64,000 nucleotides of DNA from Lithospermum erythrorhizon (GCA_019722365.1 JADFUC010000403.1:124001-188000); one strand, 5' to 3'. Shown: positions 48,174 to 60,540, numbered from the stretch's first letter. Numbers and translations: made by a program. The notes: generated by a model not told the origin, from the letters alone.

Positions 48174-51100
48174 TGTAACGACCACTTGGTGGGCCCACGA
48201 GTTGGGACCGTCATCAACACAATATAATCGAGTCACCAACGATGGATAACAATAAAAATGACTTCTTTCACATCATAAATAAAAAGCAATATAACTTCGT
48301 CCGTCGGGTGAACTAACTTGATAAATGCAACCAGCATAGAAAATCGTAATATAAATACACATCAAACAATTTGTTATACAACTTCGAGTCAATAATAATT
48401 ATATACAACGAAACTTCAAAGGAAGATAAAAAGTATATTTGTTGAGGTCTCGAGCCACCGTCGCCATCTTCGTAGTGCCTTCGACTACTCGACGATGCGT
48501 ACCGATGAATTCGAACGACCTAGGCATGAAAGCATACGCCCGTAGGGAAAAATAGGAAGTCGGCTAAAAGGCTGAGTGAAAATAAATATCACAGTTAACC
48601 TACATCGTCAGGAATAATAATAATTTAGATTCCTCACTGTTAGAGACTATATACTAGTATTATTTAAATAGGTTACTCGATAAAACTTTCCTTGTTGAAC
48701 TTTCCAACTAACACCGATAACCCACACTCGTCAACAACTTACTCACAGTACACCTTAATTACAAGAATTATTTCTACATGCAGTATCTTTTAGAAGTATA
48801 TCTAATTCCCAATATAATATACACCTCAAACACACAATAACTTAAGCAACGTATCTTAACCTCTGCTTAACTTCATTGCATATACAACTCCAATCACTTA
48901 TCTTTAGTTCGCCAGTACTACTCCCAATTTACAATTCCCCATACTCCTCACAGCGACAGCGTTGTTCCTCAAAGACGCTTCCAAATATATGCATTTCTTA
49001 ATATGGTAGAGTAATATATCTTAAATTCGAGATAACCTAAGTACTGATTTATCTTCCGAATTCTCCATTTAGTATACGGAACTTGTTACCTCCCGTGGTA
49101 TCGAATTAGGTAGTTAGATCGGTACTTTTATTCCACCAGCACATTTGAATCCATTTTTCCACCATATATATAAAATATCATCAACATAAAGTAAACCGGT
49201 CGGCCATAAACCGGTTTATAATTTATGCTCTAATGTTCGTTCGAAGGTATCTCGTCCATTAGCCACTTAAGATATATATAACATATCTAACGAAAGACGA
49301 TAATGCGGTAAGGCTGTTTGAAAATAATAAGTATCTGAATAAAAATAGTTGAAGCAAGTTTGGCTTAAAAATGAAGTATAACCATCAAAGCAAACATTTG
49401 CTAAGCCTTAATAATAAGATTGTTAATAGTCATCGTAGTCAAATATGAATAAAATACATGTATACACCATTATCGGATAAAGTCATACAACATAATTCCA
49501 CATGAAGTCTCGAGACATAACACATGAATATATAATAGGGGTTAGATAAACACTGATAAAACTGAAATGAAATCACGAGAGACTGAAACATCGACTATAA
49601 ATGAGTCATCACCTCCTATCTCTCCATATCCCCACCCCGTTATACCATCCTCTAATGCGCATATACTCAATCCGTCTACTGCGAGAATGGACTAATCAAC
49701 AATCACCTCGCACTTATACCGCGATTATAAGGCCAAAACCGCTTATCGCAAAGTATAAAGGCGCGCATATGTATTATACCGTAGTATAGGGCCACATCGA
49801 CAATGCACCGCAGCAAAGTGATCAAAAGACTCACACCGCTCTTATACCGTAGTATAAGGCCAAACGCACACACTATACCGTAGTATAGGGCCATCGACAA
49901 TACTTGTAGCCAAGCGTCAAATAGAAGTCATACCGTAGCTATACCGTAGTATAGGGAATGACCCAAACGCGCTATACCGTAGTATAGGGCCACATCGACA
50001 ATACTGACAAAAGCGATCAATAGAGTCATACCGCCGCTATACGTAGTATAGGGCGAAACCCGCCTTATTTATGCGAGTAGTATAGGGCCAATAGCGTCAC
50101 ACGTATCTGCTTGAGGAAGGAGAGTGCGCCTAATCCCTAAGTAATCCAAACTGAGGTCATATCCTAATACTCAAGTCACCTCAAAATCATACACTTAACT
50201 CCGCCAGACACCTCTCAGCCAACCAACTACTGCTTTGACAATAGCAAAAGCATACAGCTAATCATCCTTGATAAATAAATCAATCATGGCCTTGCTTGAG
50301 GCCACTTAAATACCACAAGTGCCGACAAGCCATAAATACCCTGAGTGCCGACAAGGCCACATAAATACCACAAGTGCCGTCAAGGCCACATAAATACCAC
50401 AAGGTGCCGTCGAGAATACATAAATACCTTGATCTTGAGCAAAGTCACATAAAATACCCTGAAGTGCGTCGAGGCCACATAAATACCACAAGTGCCGACA
50501 AAGTCACATGAAATACCACAAGGGTGAGTCAGGAATACATAAATACCACAAGTGCCGACAAGGCCACATAAATACCACAAGTGCCGTCAAAGGTACGCAA
50601 ATACCCGCAATGTAGTCGAATACGCAAATACCCAATGTAAAAGTCGAGAATACGTAATGTATACAAAAATATAAGTTGGGAGTTAGGGGCCCATCGACTT
50701 GCCTCAAACCAGCACTTGATGCTGCGAGAACAAGTCACATAATCATATTAGGCTCACGCATGTCATTTTTAACCATTCGTATATACCCATTCCAATCGTA
50801 TCGCAAGGACATATCGCCCATTCGCACATGAGTATATTACAAAGACACATGTTATGCCACTTTTACACATAATTATATTACAAGGGCAGGTACACCATTT
50901 AAAAGAAGTACATAGATAATACATTGAGATAAGTACTCACCTCTTTATGTACCCATGAGCCTTGTGAAAACCCAGTAAAGTACTTGCCACTTTTCACGAT
51001 AAGCGCCTAACAAAAATACCGAAGAAGTATGAGTCAAAACCTATTTTATACCGGCGTTCTAGAGGATACATAACCAATTCTTAGGGAACTATTTCTAAAT

Positions 51101-52052
51101 GGTCTAACTTAACGGATAAACTATCGAATTATAATCCCCATCGGACCTGACCCCAATCGATCCCCGCTAAATTCCATCTTATCAACTTTCTCGCTGCAAA
51201 TCAACTTATAAGTCATTCTAATTAATCATCAAGTCCGCAATTAACAATACATGCTCCGAAATATCAATTATAACTCAACTTGGAAATTTCACTTTTTGAC
51301 AAAACACCCTTTAATCAATTTTAAATCACCAATTTAACATCATGCTTAACTATAATAAGGTCCCAATGTAACCTCACTTACACATTTAAAAGTTTTATAA
51401 AAATATCCACATAAAAATCAAGCTGAAACCCCAAAAGTCAACTTCGACCTGCGTCCTCAAAAGCGAGCTCTAAATCACGAATTAAATCGCATATATCGTC
51501 CACGAGAACCCGCAACCAACTAAGATTTATCATAAAATTCAATTATGTAAAAGTCAACCAAAAGTCAGAAAAGCTATCTGAAAACCCAAGAAATATCTGA
51601 AAGACTTGAAATTTCTTACCTTAACTTCGAAGAGAATGATGGAGAGCGATATTCTACAAAAGCGATCTTGAGTTTGGTGACAATCGAAGAGAGAAATGGA
51701 AGAAAAATGTTCAAGGGGAGATGGAATATTTCGGCCACGAGGGGAAAGAGGAAGAAATGATGTTGCTTTGTGATGATGTGGAGGATATGTATGAATAGAC
51801 TATTTTAAAAAAAACTCGAGGTCAGATTAGGTTTCGGTTAATTCCTCGCTTATCGTACTTAAATCTCCACGAACCCGATTTCAAAGATAAAATTCTTCCA
51901 TGGCAAACACTCTTCTAAATTATAAATGAAATTAGAACCAAAAATTTTTACGAAATAATATCATCATCGAAAAAAAATTATACTATTCCCGAATTGACCG
52001 CCGACCGAAATTTTTATTTTTATTTTATTTTTTTAAGTAGCAGGTTATTACA
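48174..52052 (-). repeat. Gypsy LTR, right copy (3.88 kb, element 5' LTR)
   Basis: TGTAACGACCACTTGG...GGTTATTACA, with intact TG...CA ends. It carries the same two tandem arrays (49710-50090, 50300-50640) as the left copy. Confidence 0.9.
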
Positions 52053-52057
52053 ATGTT
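52053..52057. repeat. Target-site duplication ATGTT, right
   Basis: Exact match to 42464-42468; proves that the gypsy element inserted into the copia leader. Confidence 0.9.
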
Positions 52058-52176
52058 TGCTTTCTGAAGAACTAACTCATGCAATTCATAAATTGTTACC
52101 AACATAATTCATGCACTGAAAAACGATTACTAACATAATTCAATCCGTAACGTTCTCAATAATTCAACATGATATA

Positions 52177-52188
52177 GCTCTGATACCA
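52177..52188 (-). promoter_or_regulatory. Copia primer-binding site
   Basis: The minus strand reads TGGTATCAGAGC, complementary to the 3' end of initiator methionine tRNA, next to the right LTR. Confidence 0.85.
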
Positions 52189-52190
52189 AT

Positions 52191-52603
52191 AGTTAGAATA
52201 CTTTAATCATAATCATGTGAATCATCAAGAACAATAAACTAGATGCGGAAGCGTACCCAAAGATTCCATGTGTAGTGCTTGATTTGATCCTTTATTTAGT
52301 TTGATCTTCCTTTTGAACACACGAATTCCTTATACTCAATGTTGATGGAAAACTTTGAGAGATTTCAATATGACTTTTGATGTAATATTGAGAGGTGTCA
52401 AATGGGGACCAAGACTTCTTTATATAAAAGAGTAACCAATGAGTGGTTACCCGATATTTTAAATCTACCTTCATCGATACAAATATTAATGCGTGTATTT
52501 TGCGTTCGTTTCAATGACACATTAATATATACTTCATAATAATGCAATATATCGAATTATATTTGTGTCCCATATTGTAATATATTATAAATATATTCCA
52601 ACA
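52191..52603 (-). repeat. Copia LTR, right copy (element 5' LTR)
   Basis: AGTTAGAATACTTTAATC...TATTCCAACA. The first base of the inner TG is mutated to A. Roughly 90% identical by eye to 37716-38126. Confidence 0.92.
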
Positions 52604-53830
52604 CTCTTGTTCTGGGAGGAAACTGTTTTAGCAATTTTCTTTATGATAAGACCAATGATCACATTGTCATAGTCATTGGTTCACACAATGACAGCTATTA
52701 CACATTTGTACAAATTATTTCTGAAATATATTTAGGGTGCCTTTGTTTTGCATAATTGAAATTAAATTGTAATTCTATTTAAATTATAACTGAAATCTTG
52801 ATGTTTGGTAACATGTGGAATTGGAATTAAAATATTTTTTGAATTATATATCTTTATATTACCATCAATTTCATGTAAAAAGACTCCCTCCTCCCCCATG
52901 TCTCTCTCTAAGAAACACACAAAAAAAAAACTTCTCCATCAAGAACTATATATTTTGGGGAGGAATAACTATCATTTTTATGGTTTTTCTTCCCCTTTCA
53001 ATGCTTTTATTTTTTATTTTCAATAATCTAAAGTGTTAGATCTTGTTAATCTAACACTTTTTACACATTTTAGTATAGTTTTCTTTAGTCTATGTGATTC
53101 TTGGTTCAATTGATAATTACTTTATAGATACAACTTATTCCTCTGCGTGGTTGCATATACTCCAAAATGACGGCGCCTATCTTGCTAACTAAAATTGGTG
53201 CCTAACTATGCTAACAATTTAGGTATGCAAATATAATATACATCATCCTTAATTAATTAAAAAAAAAATACACAATAAACCCCACCACCTCCTATCACCT
53301 TCTCCATCTCTAAATAAGAACCAAGCCCTTCTCCTCAAAATCGTGCACGGCACCCAACATCAACACATTACGAATGCCTCGGCCTCTATGTCTCTACAGC
53401 AAAACGCCTCCACTGAATCCCAGCGCCACTTCCTTTGACAAAAAGAATCTCAAGGGATAATCTATCATGATTAATTTATTTGATTTTGGTCAAATTAAAT
53501 ATGTTAATTGATTAATTTATTAAATTTAAAATCCTAAAATTTCAACCTTTTCACACATATCAAATCTTCAATCTAATTCGCGATCTATGAAAATCTGGAT
53601 TCATATGTGGATTTGTGTATATTGTTCTTCTAATGTACTGTGAATTGAACTATATGATTTAAGGGTTATGAAATTGCAAAATTAGTAGCAAGTTGGGGAT
53701 TATTGTTGTTTTGACAAATTAGTAATCATTTCACAATAATATTAATTTTATGATTCTAATACATCTAATTATTGTTTGAATTATTAATCTATAATTGTTT
53801 CATTAAATTAATAAAAGATATTTATATATT
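52604..53830. other. Flank of the copia insertion, no gene seen
   Basis: It should start with the displaced 3' flank of metacaspase gene 2 (ctcttgttctgggagg). A segment near 52738-52830 (gtgcctttgttttg, ggaattggaatt) has the look of a hAT-type MITE, but no second end was paired. Nothing coding was recognised. Confidence 0.45.
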
Positions 53831-54420
53831 ATGTATTCGGACTACATATGTATTCTATGTACACACATTTGAGTATAATGTACTCGGAGTACGAGTTGTA
53901 AGTTGAAATGTATACTATTATGTATTCAGAGTTAATATGAACTCTAGTCACACACACTAGAGTACAAATATACTCTGGAAACTGAGTTTCAGTTTGTGAA
54001 TGTGTATACAATGTTTTAGAGTACACATGTACTCTAGGCATGTAAATTTGGGTACAAATATACTGTGAATATTGAATTCTAGTTTAGTAATTTATATACA
54101 TATATTCAGAGTACGTATGTACTCTAGCTACACACATATGAGAATAAAAAATACACAAGATATTAAGTTATAGGTTTAAAATTTGTCTATCTTGTATTTA
54201 GAGTACATAAATACTCTAAGCACACACATTAGAGTACAAAAATACTTTGAATATTGAGTTCTAGTTATAAATCCGTATATTTGATATTCAGAGTACAAAT
54301 GTACACTGGGTATACAATTTCTTAATACAAATATACTCTAAGATAAAAAATGTGTATATTTGTACTCAGAGTACATGTTTACTCTGGATACACATGTGAG
54401 TTTAAATATACAGGGTCATT
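53830..54420. repeat. Minisatellite, about seven units of roughly 80-95 bp, palindrome-rich
   Basis: Units share gagtac-x-tgtactctag, tacacacat, gagtacaaatatactctgaa, attgagttctagttt and a return through gtgtatatttg. Many units contain near-perfect palindromes such as AGAGTACACATGTACTCT (near 54018) and AGAGTACGTATGTACTCT (near 54108). Confidence 0.88.
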
Positions 54421-54538
54421 CCATAGAGGAGACTAAATTGTGATATGGGTTGATGTCCTCAACTGACTTGGAATCCTTAACCGTGTTGCTTCTTTATGGT
54501 TAATTAATAACACCTGATACAATAAATCTACAATGCAG

Positions 54539-54726
54539 GTCATGTTTTCCTGACAAAAGATAAGGACTTCTTCTCACTTGGAGGCCTTGAACACAGAGAG
54601 GAGAAAACTTATGACATGGACATTGAGCATTTCAAAGCAGATGTCTACAATTTCTCCCAAATTCTCTGGGAACTTCTGACAAATAACCATACTCCATTTC
54701 AAGCATATGCTTCATCTACAATGTAG
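54539..54726 (+). pseudogene. Orphan protein-kinase exon fragment (Raf/MAPKKK-like)
   Basis: An acceptor-like caatgcag precedes HVFLTKDKDFFSLGGLEHREE, then KTYDMD, FKADVYNFSQILWELLTN and HTPFQAYA, before a TAG stop. The second half matches kinase subdomain IX (DVYSFGxxLWELLT-x-PF in Raf-like plant MAPKKKs), and the first part resembles subdomain VII with the Asp-Phe-Gly triplet lost. The activation loop and APE motif are missing between them. No other kinase exons were found around it, so it is an isolated relic. Confidence 0.65.
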
Positions 54727-55770
54727 AAATCATTCATATCTGTACAAAATCTTCAAATTCATGCAACCACAATACTATATAGATTCACTCTTTATATCCA
54801 TACCTAGTGTACAAATCATTATTGTGATCCATATAAATATCAATGCGTAGGGCAATAAATTACTAAGCATTTTGCGGGGAGAAAAAGGTACAATGCTTTG
54901 GATGTTCAAGATGAAATGCTGGAGCTTTTGATGTGTTGTGGATCCAGAGGCAGAGGAGGAACCCGGTTACACAAATCACTTTGCTACTCGACCAAGTTGC
55001 TGTCAACAAATTCCTCGAGCAAAAGTTTTCAATATGAATCTGCAGATTAAGAAAGAAGGAAGTTTTGTAGCTAATGAAAAGTAGAGCAAGAAGAGCAAAA
55101 AAACTGTTGATTTCTTGTTGTGAAAAGTTCAGTATAGTAGTTTGTTTGGAAACATTTGAGAATTAATGGGCAATTAGCATATATGTCAATATGTGGTGAT
55201 TGATGAGCATTTTAATGGCTCAAAACTAGATGGAATCATATTGTGATATGTTTGAACTTTGAAATGTTCCAAAATTAAGGGTCTGATTTTTTGTATATTG
55301 TTGTTAATGCATTTTTGTTGGAGCTTCCTGCAATAACTAACATTCAACTTTAATCAAGCAGTCACCAGAGATTCAAATAAAGGTTGTTAACTTTTTTCAA
55401 CATTTACATGCAACTTTTTCAAATAGAAATAAATCTATTTTCTTGAATGGAGACGGGAGTAAGAATAAAAGTTCATATAAACAAGATAATCGATAAACTT
55501 CATCATATATTCAACAATAAAAATGTCAAATTAATCACGAAACTTCATATCTTCGGAATCGACTATAAATCATATTAGAATTAAATTATACAATAGAGAT
55601 GAAACATGTTTTATATTATAAAACACATGCTAATTTTTCAACAATTAACTCAAAACACATATTATATTTATTTTCAATTTTTTCATAATATCAAATTAAA
55701 GTCCATTGAAATCAAGATAAACAAATATAATATCATTTCAGATAAAATATTAAAATGTCAAAAATATAAC
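54727..55770. other. Intergenic sequence, nothing recognised
   Basis: AT-rich; no coding or element features identified. The left edge of the gypsy LTR lies near the right end of this interval. Confidence 0.45.
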
Positions 55771-55864
55771 CGTATAACCAACCGCTAACGACTGCGTCAA
55801 TTAATAAGTAAAATGTGGAGTTATTAATTTGATTAGCGTAAAATTGGACCCACTTTATATTTCA

Positions 55865-58028
55865 TGTAACGACCGTCCGGAATTAGGCCGCCACGAGGTG
55901 AGTCGTATAATCCGGAACACCGGAATCACCAAACCGATGAATGACTCGGTTTAAAACTACTCGTTTCCTTGAAAATAAGATTACATATAATATTTCCCGA
56001 AATAATCGCGGTTTAAAACATTCTGATCCATGGGTGATATCTAACCAACCAACTCCATATATATACAACATATCAAATAAGCGATGTCTGACGAAATTCT
56101 GAAAGAGAGTAAATCTTGTACTCGAGAATACAAAATGACAACGGCCCGTAAGGCTAAAGTTTCAAAGGAAAATACAACAATCAAGCGATTGACAACACAT
56201 CAAAATCGGGCCAGGTGAGGATCCTCACGCTTGATGCTGCTAGCCACTAAAGACAAAAACTCTCCAAGCAACCTCTTGGGCTTTGGCCTTGTCAGCACAA
56301 ATGAGAATACCGCCCGATGCGAAAAGAAAGGGGTGTAAACGCGAAGCTTAGTGAAACTTAACGAGGGGTGAACTTACCATACGGGGACGGAGTCAATCAA
56401 TAATACAATAGTCAAATATGAATAAAATATATATATCGAGGACTACCTAAAAGATCATCTGACTTAATACATGATCTCAACATAATACATGAAGATATAA
56501 TAGAAGGTTTAATGACACCTGATTCGAGAGAAAGAAGTAAATGGGCTTCAGCAATGACTAAAACTCTAGTCGTAGACCTCACCATCGCTATCGCGGTATA
56601 CCAACCTCAACAATACGCGTATGCTTTCAATCCGTCTACTGCGAGGAATGGACTAATCAATAATCACCCAGCTTATACCGCGATATAAAGCCAAAACGCG
56701 CTTATCGCAAAGTATAAAAGCGCGCCTTATTTTATCACATGAGATAAAAGCCATCGCATCATCCCCCTAAGTACAAAACCGCGCTCTTTATCGCTAAGTA
56801 TAAGGCACACCGCTTTATACCACAGTATAAAACACGCGGCAACATACACAGTATAAAGCGCGCATTTCTTATCTATTTAAGTATCACAGCCCTTTGTAAC
56901 TATACACGAAGTATAAAGCGCATAATAAATACATATCTACGAGGAAGGGAGAAGTCACACACACTAATCGTCCCAGCGTGGGTGAATCTCGTCTTCCCGA
57001 GTAAAACCGAGTCGCTTAGATAACTCACAACATCGCTTTCACCGATAACCCATTTCTCTGCTCCCAATGATATCAAACCATTAAAACATCTGCATAATCG
57101 TAAGTCGAAACCATGATCGCCGACAAGGCCGCGGAAATGTAAGTGCCGACAAGGCCTGAGAAATCGAAATATAAGTTGGGAGTTGATACATTCTTTTACT
57201 CAAGAAATCTTCAACGCCACGAATATAATCACATAATCGTATAGCAATTACTTGAGGTCATAATTAACCTTTATACTCAGAAATATCAGGTATAACTTTC
57301 GACTTGGAATTAATACTTTTTCGGCTTTAACTACCTTTAATCAATTTTAAATCACCAATTTAATATAAAATAACTATAATAAGATCACAGCACCAGCCTC
57401 CTACGCATTTAAAGTCTTAGAAAAATATCAACCCGAAAAGTCAACGAAAACCTAAAAGTCAACCGGCCCTTAACATCCTCAAGCGACCTATAAATGGCTG
57501 AATTAATCGACATATAAATCACTTGAGAACCCATAACCAACTAGATTCATCATAAAATTGAATTATAGAAAAAAGTCAACTAAAGTCAACTATGTCAAAA
57601 CCCGAAATATCTCGAAAGACTTGAAATTTCTTACCTTAAATCGAAGAATGATGGGGAAACGATATTCCCGCAACGATCTTGAGTTTGGCGACAATCAGCG
57701 AAATGGAAAAGGGTACAAGGGAGGGACTTAATCTCGTGAAAGAGAAGAAAGGGAGAAGATAGACTTGATTATGGATGATGTGGAAGGTAAGTGTTGATAG
57801 ATATTTAAAAACTCGAGTAAGATTCGGTTTCGGTTAATTACCATTTATCGTCTTGTCTGCGAACCGATTCCCGAAGATAAAATATTCCGTGTCAAAAACT
57901 ATTAAATTATAAATGTAATTCGGCTAAAAAATTTTACGAAATAATATTATCATCGAAATTATTTATCTTATCCCGGGTCCTTGTACGACGAAAATTTAAA
58001 TTTCTTTTTAACGTAGCGGGTTATTAAA
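55865..58028 (-). mobile_element. Solo LTR of the long-LTR gypsy family, nested in another LTR
   Basis: TGTAACGACCGTCC...GGTTATTAAA, with ends and interior blocks shared with the LTRs at 42469 and 48174 (for example aatggactaatcaa, gaaatttcttaccttaa, gaggatatgtatgaatag-like). TTTCA occurs immediately before (55860-55864) and after (58029-58033), a 5-bp target duplication. It is shorter (2.16 kb) chiefly because its tandem arrays are smaller. The host LTR reads straight through when this segment is removed. Confidence 0.9.
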
Positions 58029-60528
58029 TTTCATGTCTTATAAATGTTGATGTTGGAGACTTAATAGTGAGATAAGTTGAATCGAGGTATCGCTTAAACT
58101 AAAGCGGTCGGATTTTCATCCGTATAAACTTCATTTTTCCACTATCATTCAGCATACCAAAACGAAGCCCTTAGAGAGGAAAAAAAAAACCTGTCTCGGC
58201 CTCCCAATTTCATGGTTTTCTTTCTTGATTTCTCCTCCCGTCACCATGACTTTGGTCCTCGAGAATTTCTTGGAGAGTTTCCATAAATCGTCCCTCTTCG
58301 ATTCAAATTAAGAAAGGCCAGAATCTTTGAGTATTTCATGAGTTTTGAATGGGTTGACTTTTGTTGACTTTTTTGCATTTTGATTATTATTTCTGATCGA
58401 GTTGTAGGCTTTAAATTAGTTGTTCTTGAGTTAAAAGTTAAGCATTTGGATGAGTAATTCGTAGCGTTTAGGGATGTTGACTTTGGGATTTAGTTTGACC
58501 CGGGTTTGAGGTTTAATTTGACATATAATTATTATCTAGGCTTAGATTATAGTATAGGAAATTGATAATAACGATTTTGGGAGTTAGGAAATTGCAGGGT
58601 ATTGTGTTGACTTTGAGTTGACTTGGGGTTGACTTTTCCAAGCAGGTTTTTAATGGTATAAACTGTTCTTGGACGCTTTTATTATAAGTTGTTTGAGGTG
58701 GAATTGTAATTTATAAGTTGTTGGATGAATAATAATGTTGAAATTAGTTTTATTAGATTTGGTTAGTAAACGGGTTTGTGAGGTTAAAGGTTTGTTAGGA
58801 GCGAGGTTTAGTTGATTGGAAAAGTTGATAGCCGGTTGAGTTAAAATTGTTTAAGGAAAATTGTTAAATTGGCGTTAGAGAGGGCCGAAATGGTTAAGGT
58901 GTGGGTTGTTCGATATTGCGTCGTTTGGTTTATCGTTTGAGCTTAACTGTATTTCTTTTTTAAAAAGTGGCTAATGGGTACTAAAGTTGTTAAAAGAGAA
59001 TTTATGAAGTTTGTAGTAATAAATCTTTCGGTGTTTTGTTTAGACTTCGGGCATGAGGAAAGGCTTGCGGATCGTTAATTTCTCGGTAGTAGTGTAGATG
59101 TAGCAGGTGGGATTTATCACTCGTATGATAATATTATTTACGTTTGAGTGAAGTACTTGATAAATAGATATGTGACTATATAATTATTTTATGAATTTAT
59201 ATGATAGTGTAATTTGTGAAGTTGTGAAATGTTGAATTGTATGATGGTTGTGTTATGTATATTATGGTAATGAGTTTTATATGAGATTGTTGCATGATTG
59301 TTAAATACATGGTTGTTGTAGTTGTTGTGATGTTAATTGAATTAGGTATTATTGGTTATGTTACGTAAATGGTGGCGTGTTTGGTGTGATGTTGGTTGTT
59401 GAGTAGGTACTTGGTTTCATATAGAGTAGTCCGCGTATTAGGATGTGGGCATGTTGGAGTCGCGTGTAGAGGTCGTGCGTGGGATGGGGGTTGTGTTGCT
59501 GATGTGTGTATATGGGTGATCGAAGGGTGAGCTGCCGGGAGAAGGATATGATATTTTATGGGTGAGCGAAGGGTGAGCCTGCCGGGAAAAGGATATGATA
59601 TTATATTGTGTTACATGGGGTGAGCTTTCTTTGGAAAGAACACGACATTATATAAATGTAGGATACAGTTATTGTGTGCATTGTCTTGCATTGTGTTGAC
59701 ATTGGGTGGATGTCAGCATTAGCGTGCGAAATGTTGATAATGTCATGGTCTCGTTTTCTGGAGTTTCGTTATATTGTTATTGTGGTATAACCCGGTGTGT
59801 TTGAGAATTTATGATGTTTTGCTACCGCTTGATTATGTAGCGTACTGCTCTCTGGATATAACGTAAGGTTAACATAAGTTGAGTCCTCTAAAATAATATG
59901 TTGATGATGATTATTATTATTTTGATGCTATGGATATTTGGTATATTCTTTTATTGTACATATATATATGCTCTATCGCTTTCGTCCCCATATCTTTTGT
60001 TGTGTACCTCATTCGGATGTGGATAAGTTACCACCCGGGTGATTCGTTTCCACTAAAATTGTCGAGGTTACCCACTTCCGGCCTCAGTTAACAGGTGCCA
60101 TTTGAGAAGTGGTTGAGTTCGTGAGTGACCGTTGATTTTGCTTAGGTGAGAGACAGGTGGCTAGGATCCTCGGCAGTCATCTTTTTTTTTTCTTTTCTAC
60201 ACAATTATTTTTGGTGTACTCAGACTTCGTATTTTGTGTTTGGTGTTGAAAATTTATAAACTGTTTTATGGAGTATTTTGGACTTGGTAACGTTATGAAG
60301 TTTGCACTTTGGATTTGGATTAGGTGATGCCACGATGGTTAAACTCTGTATGGAAACATTTTGAACTTTCGAACTATTTCACTTTTATCAAACTATCAGG
60401 TTTATTGATTTTCAAACAGGTTATTTTTTTGTCAGCCAAATGCGTATGGTGACTCGAGATATCTGAGTTGAAATGCGGCTACACAACCTCGAGGGGCGTC
60501 ACGACTCGAGGCGAATTGAACCTAATTA

Positions 60529-60540
60529 TGGTATCGAGGC
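60529..60540 (+). promoter_or_regulatory. Gypsy primer-binding site
   Basis: tggtatcgaggc directly after the LTR end. Compared with tggtatcagagc it lacks the A of CAG, then differs by one base. Confidence 0.65.

Larger units (their letters stand above)
42469..52052 (-). mobile_element. Ty3/gypsy element with about 3.8-kb LTRs and short, decayed interior (LARD-like)
   Basis: TGTAACGACTAG...GGTTATTACA, flanked by ATGTT on both sides. Two highly similar LTRs (42469 to about 46221, and 48174-52052) enclose only about 1.95 kb. The primer-binding site complement (ggctcgatacca, 48157-48168) lies beside the right LTR, and a polypurine complement (ctacccaccttaaaa, from 46226) beside the left, so the element reads on the minus strand. 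The interior has no open frame, but its minus strand near 47040-47123 reads DFITG followed, after a break, by SEAYG, as in the start of gypsy integrase cores. That supports Ty3/gypsy and makes the copy non-autonomous. It interrupts the copia leader. Confidence 0.88.
37716..52603 (-). mobile_element. Ty1/copia retrotransposon, reverse orientation, carrying a nested gypsy element
   Basis: Two direct LTRs of about 411 and 413 bp (37716-38126 and 52191-52603) bound the element. Coding order read on the minus strand is integrase, reverse transcriptase, RNase H, which is the copia order. The primer-binding site complement is at 52177-52188 beside the right LTR, and a polypurine tract complement (tctcccactgggcca) is beside the left. 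The LTRs differ at roughly one base in ten plus small indels, so the insertion is not recent. The gag part is absent or unrecognisable. A 9.6-kb gypsy element splits the leader. The left end is 57 bases past the stop of metacaspase gene 2. The outer target duplication is not convincing (ttttt against ctctt). Confidence 0.92.
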
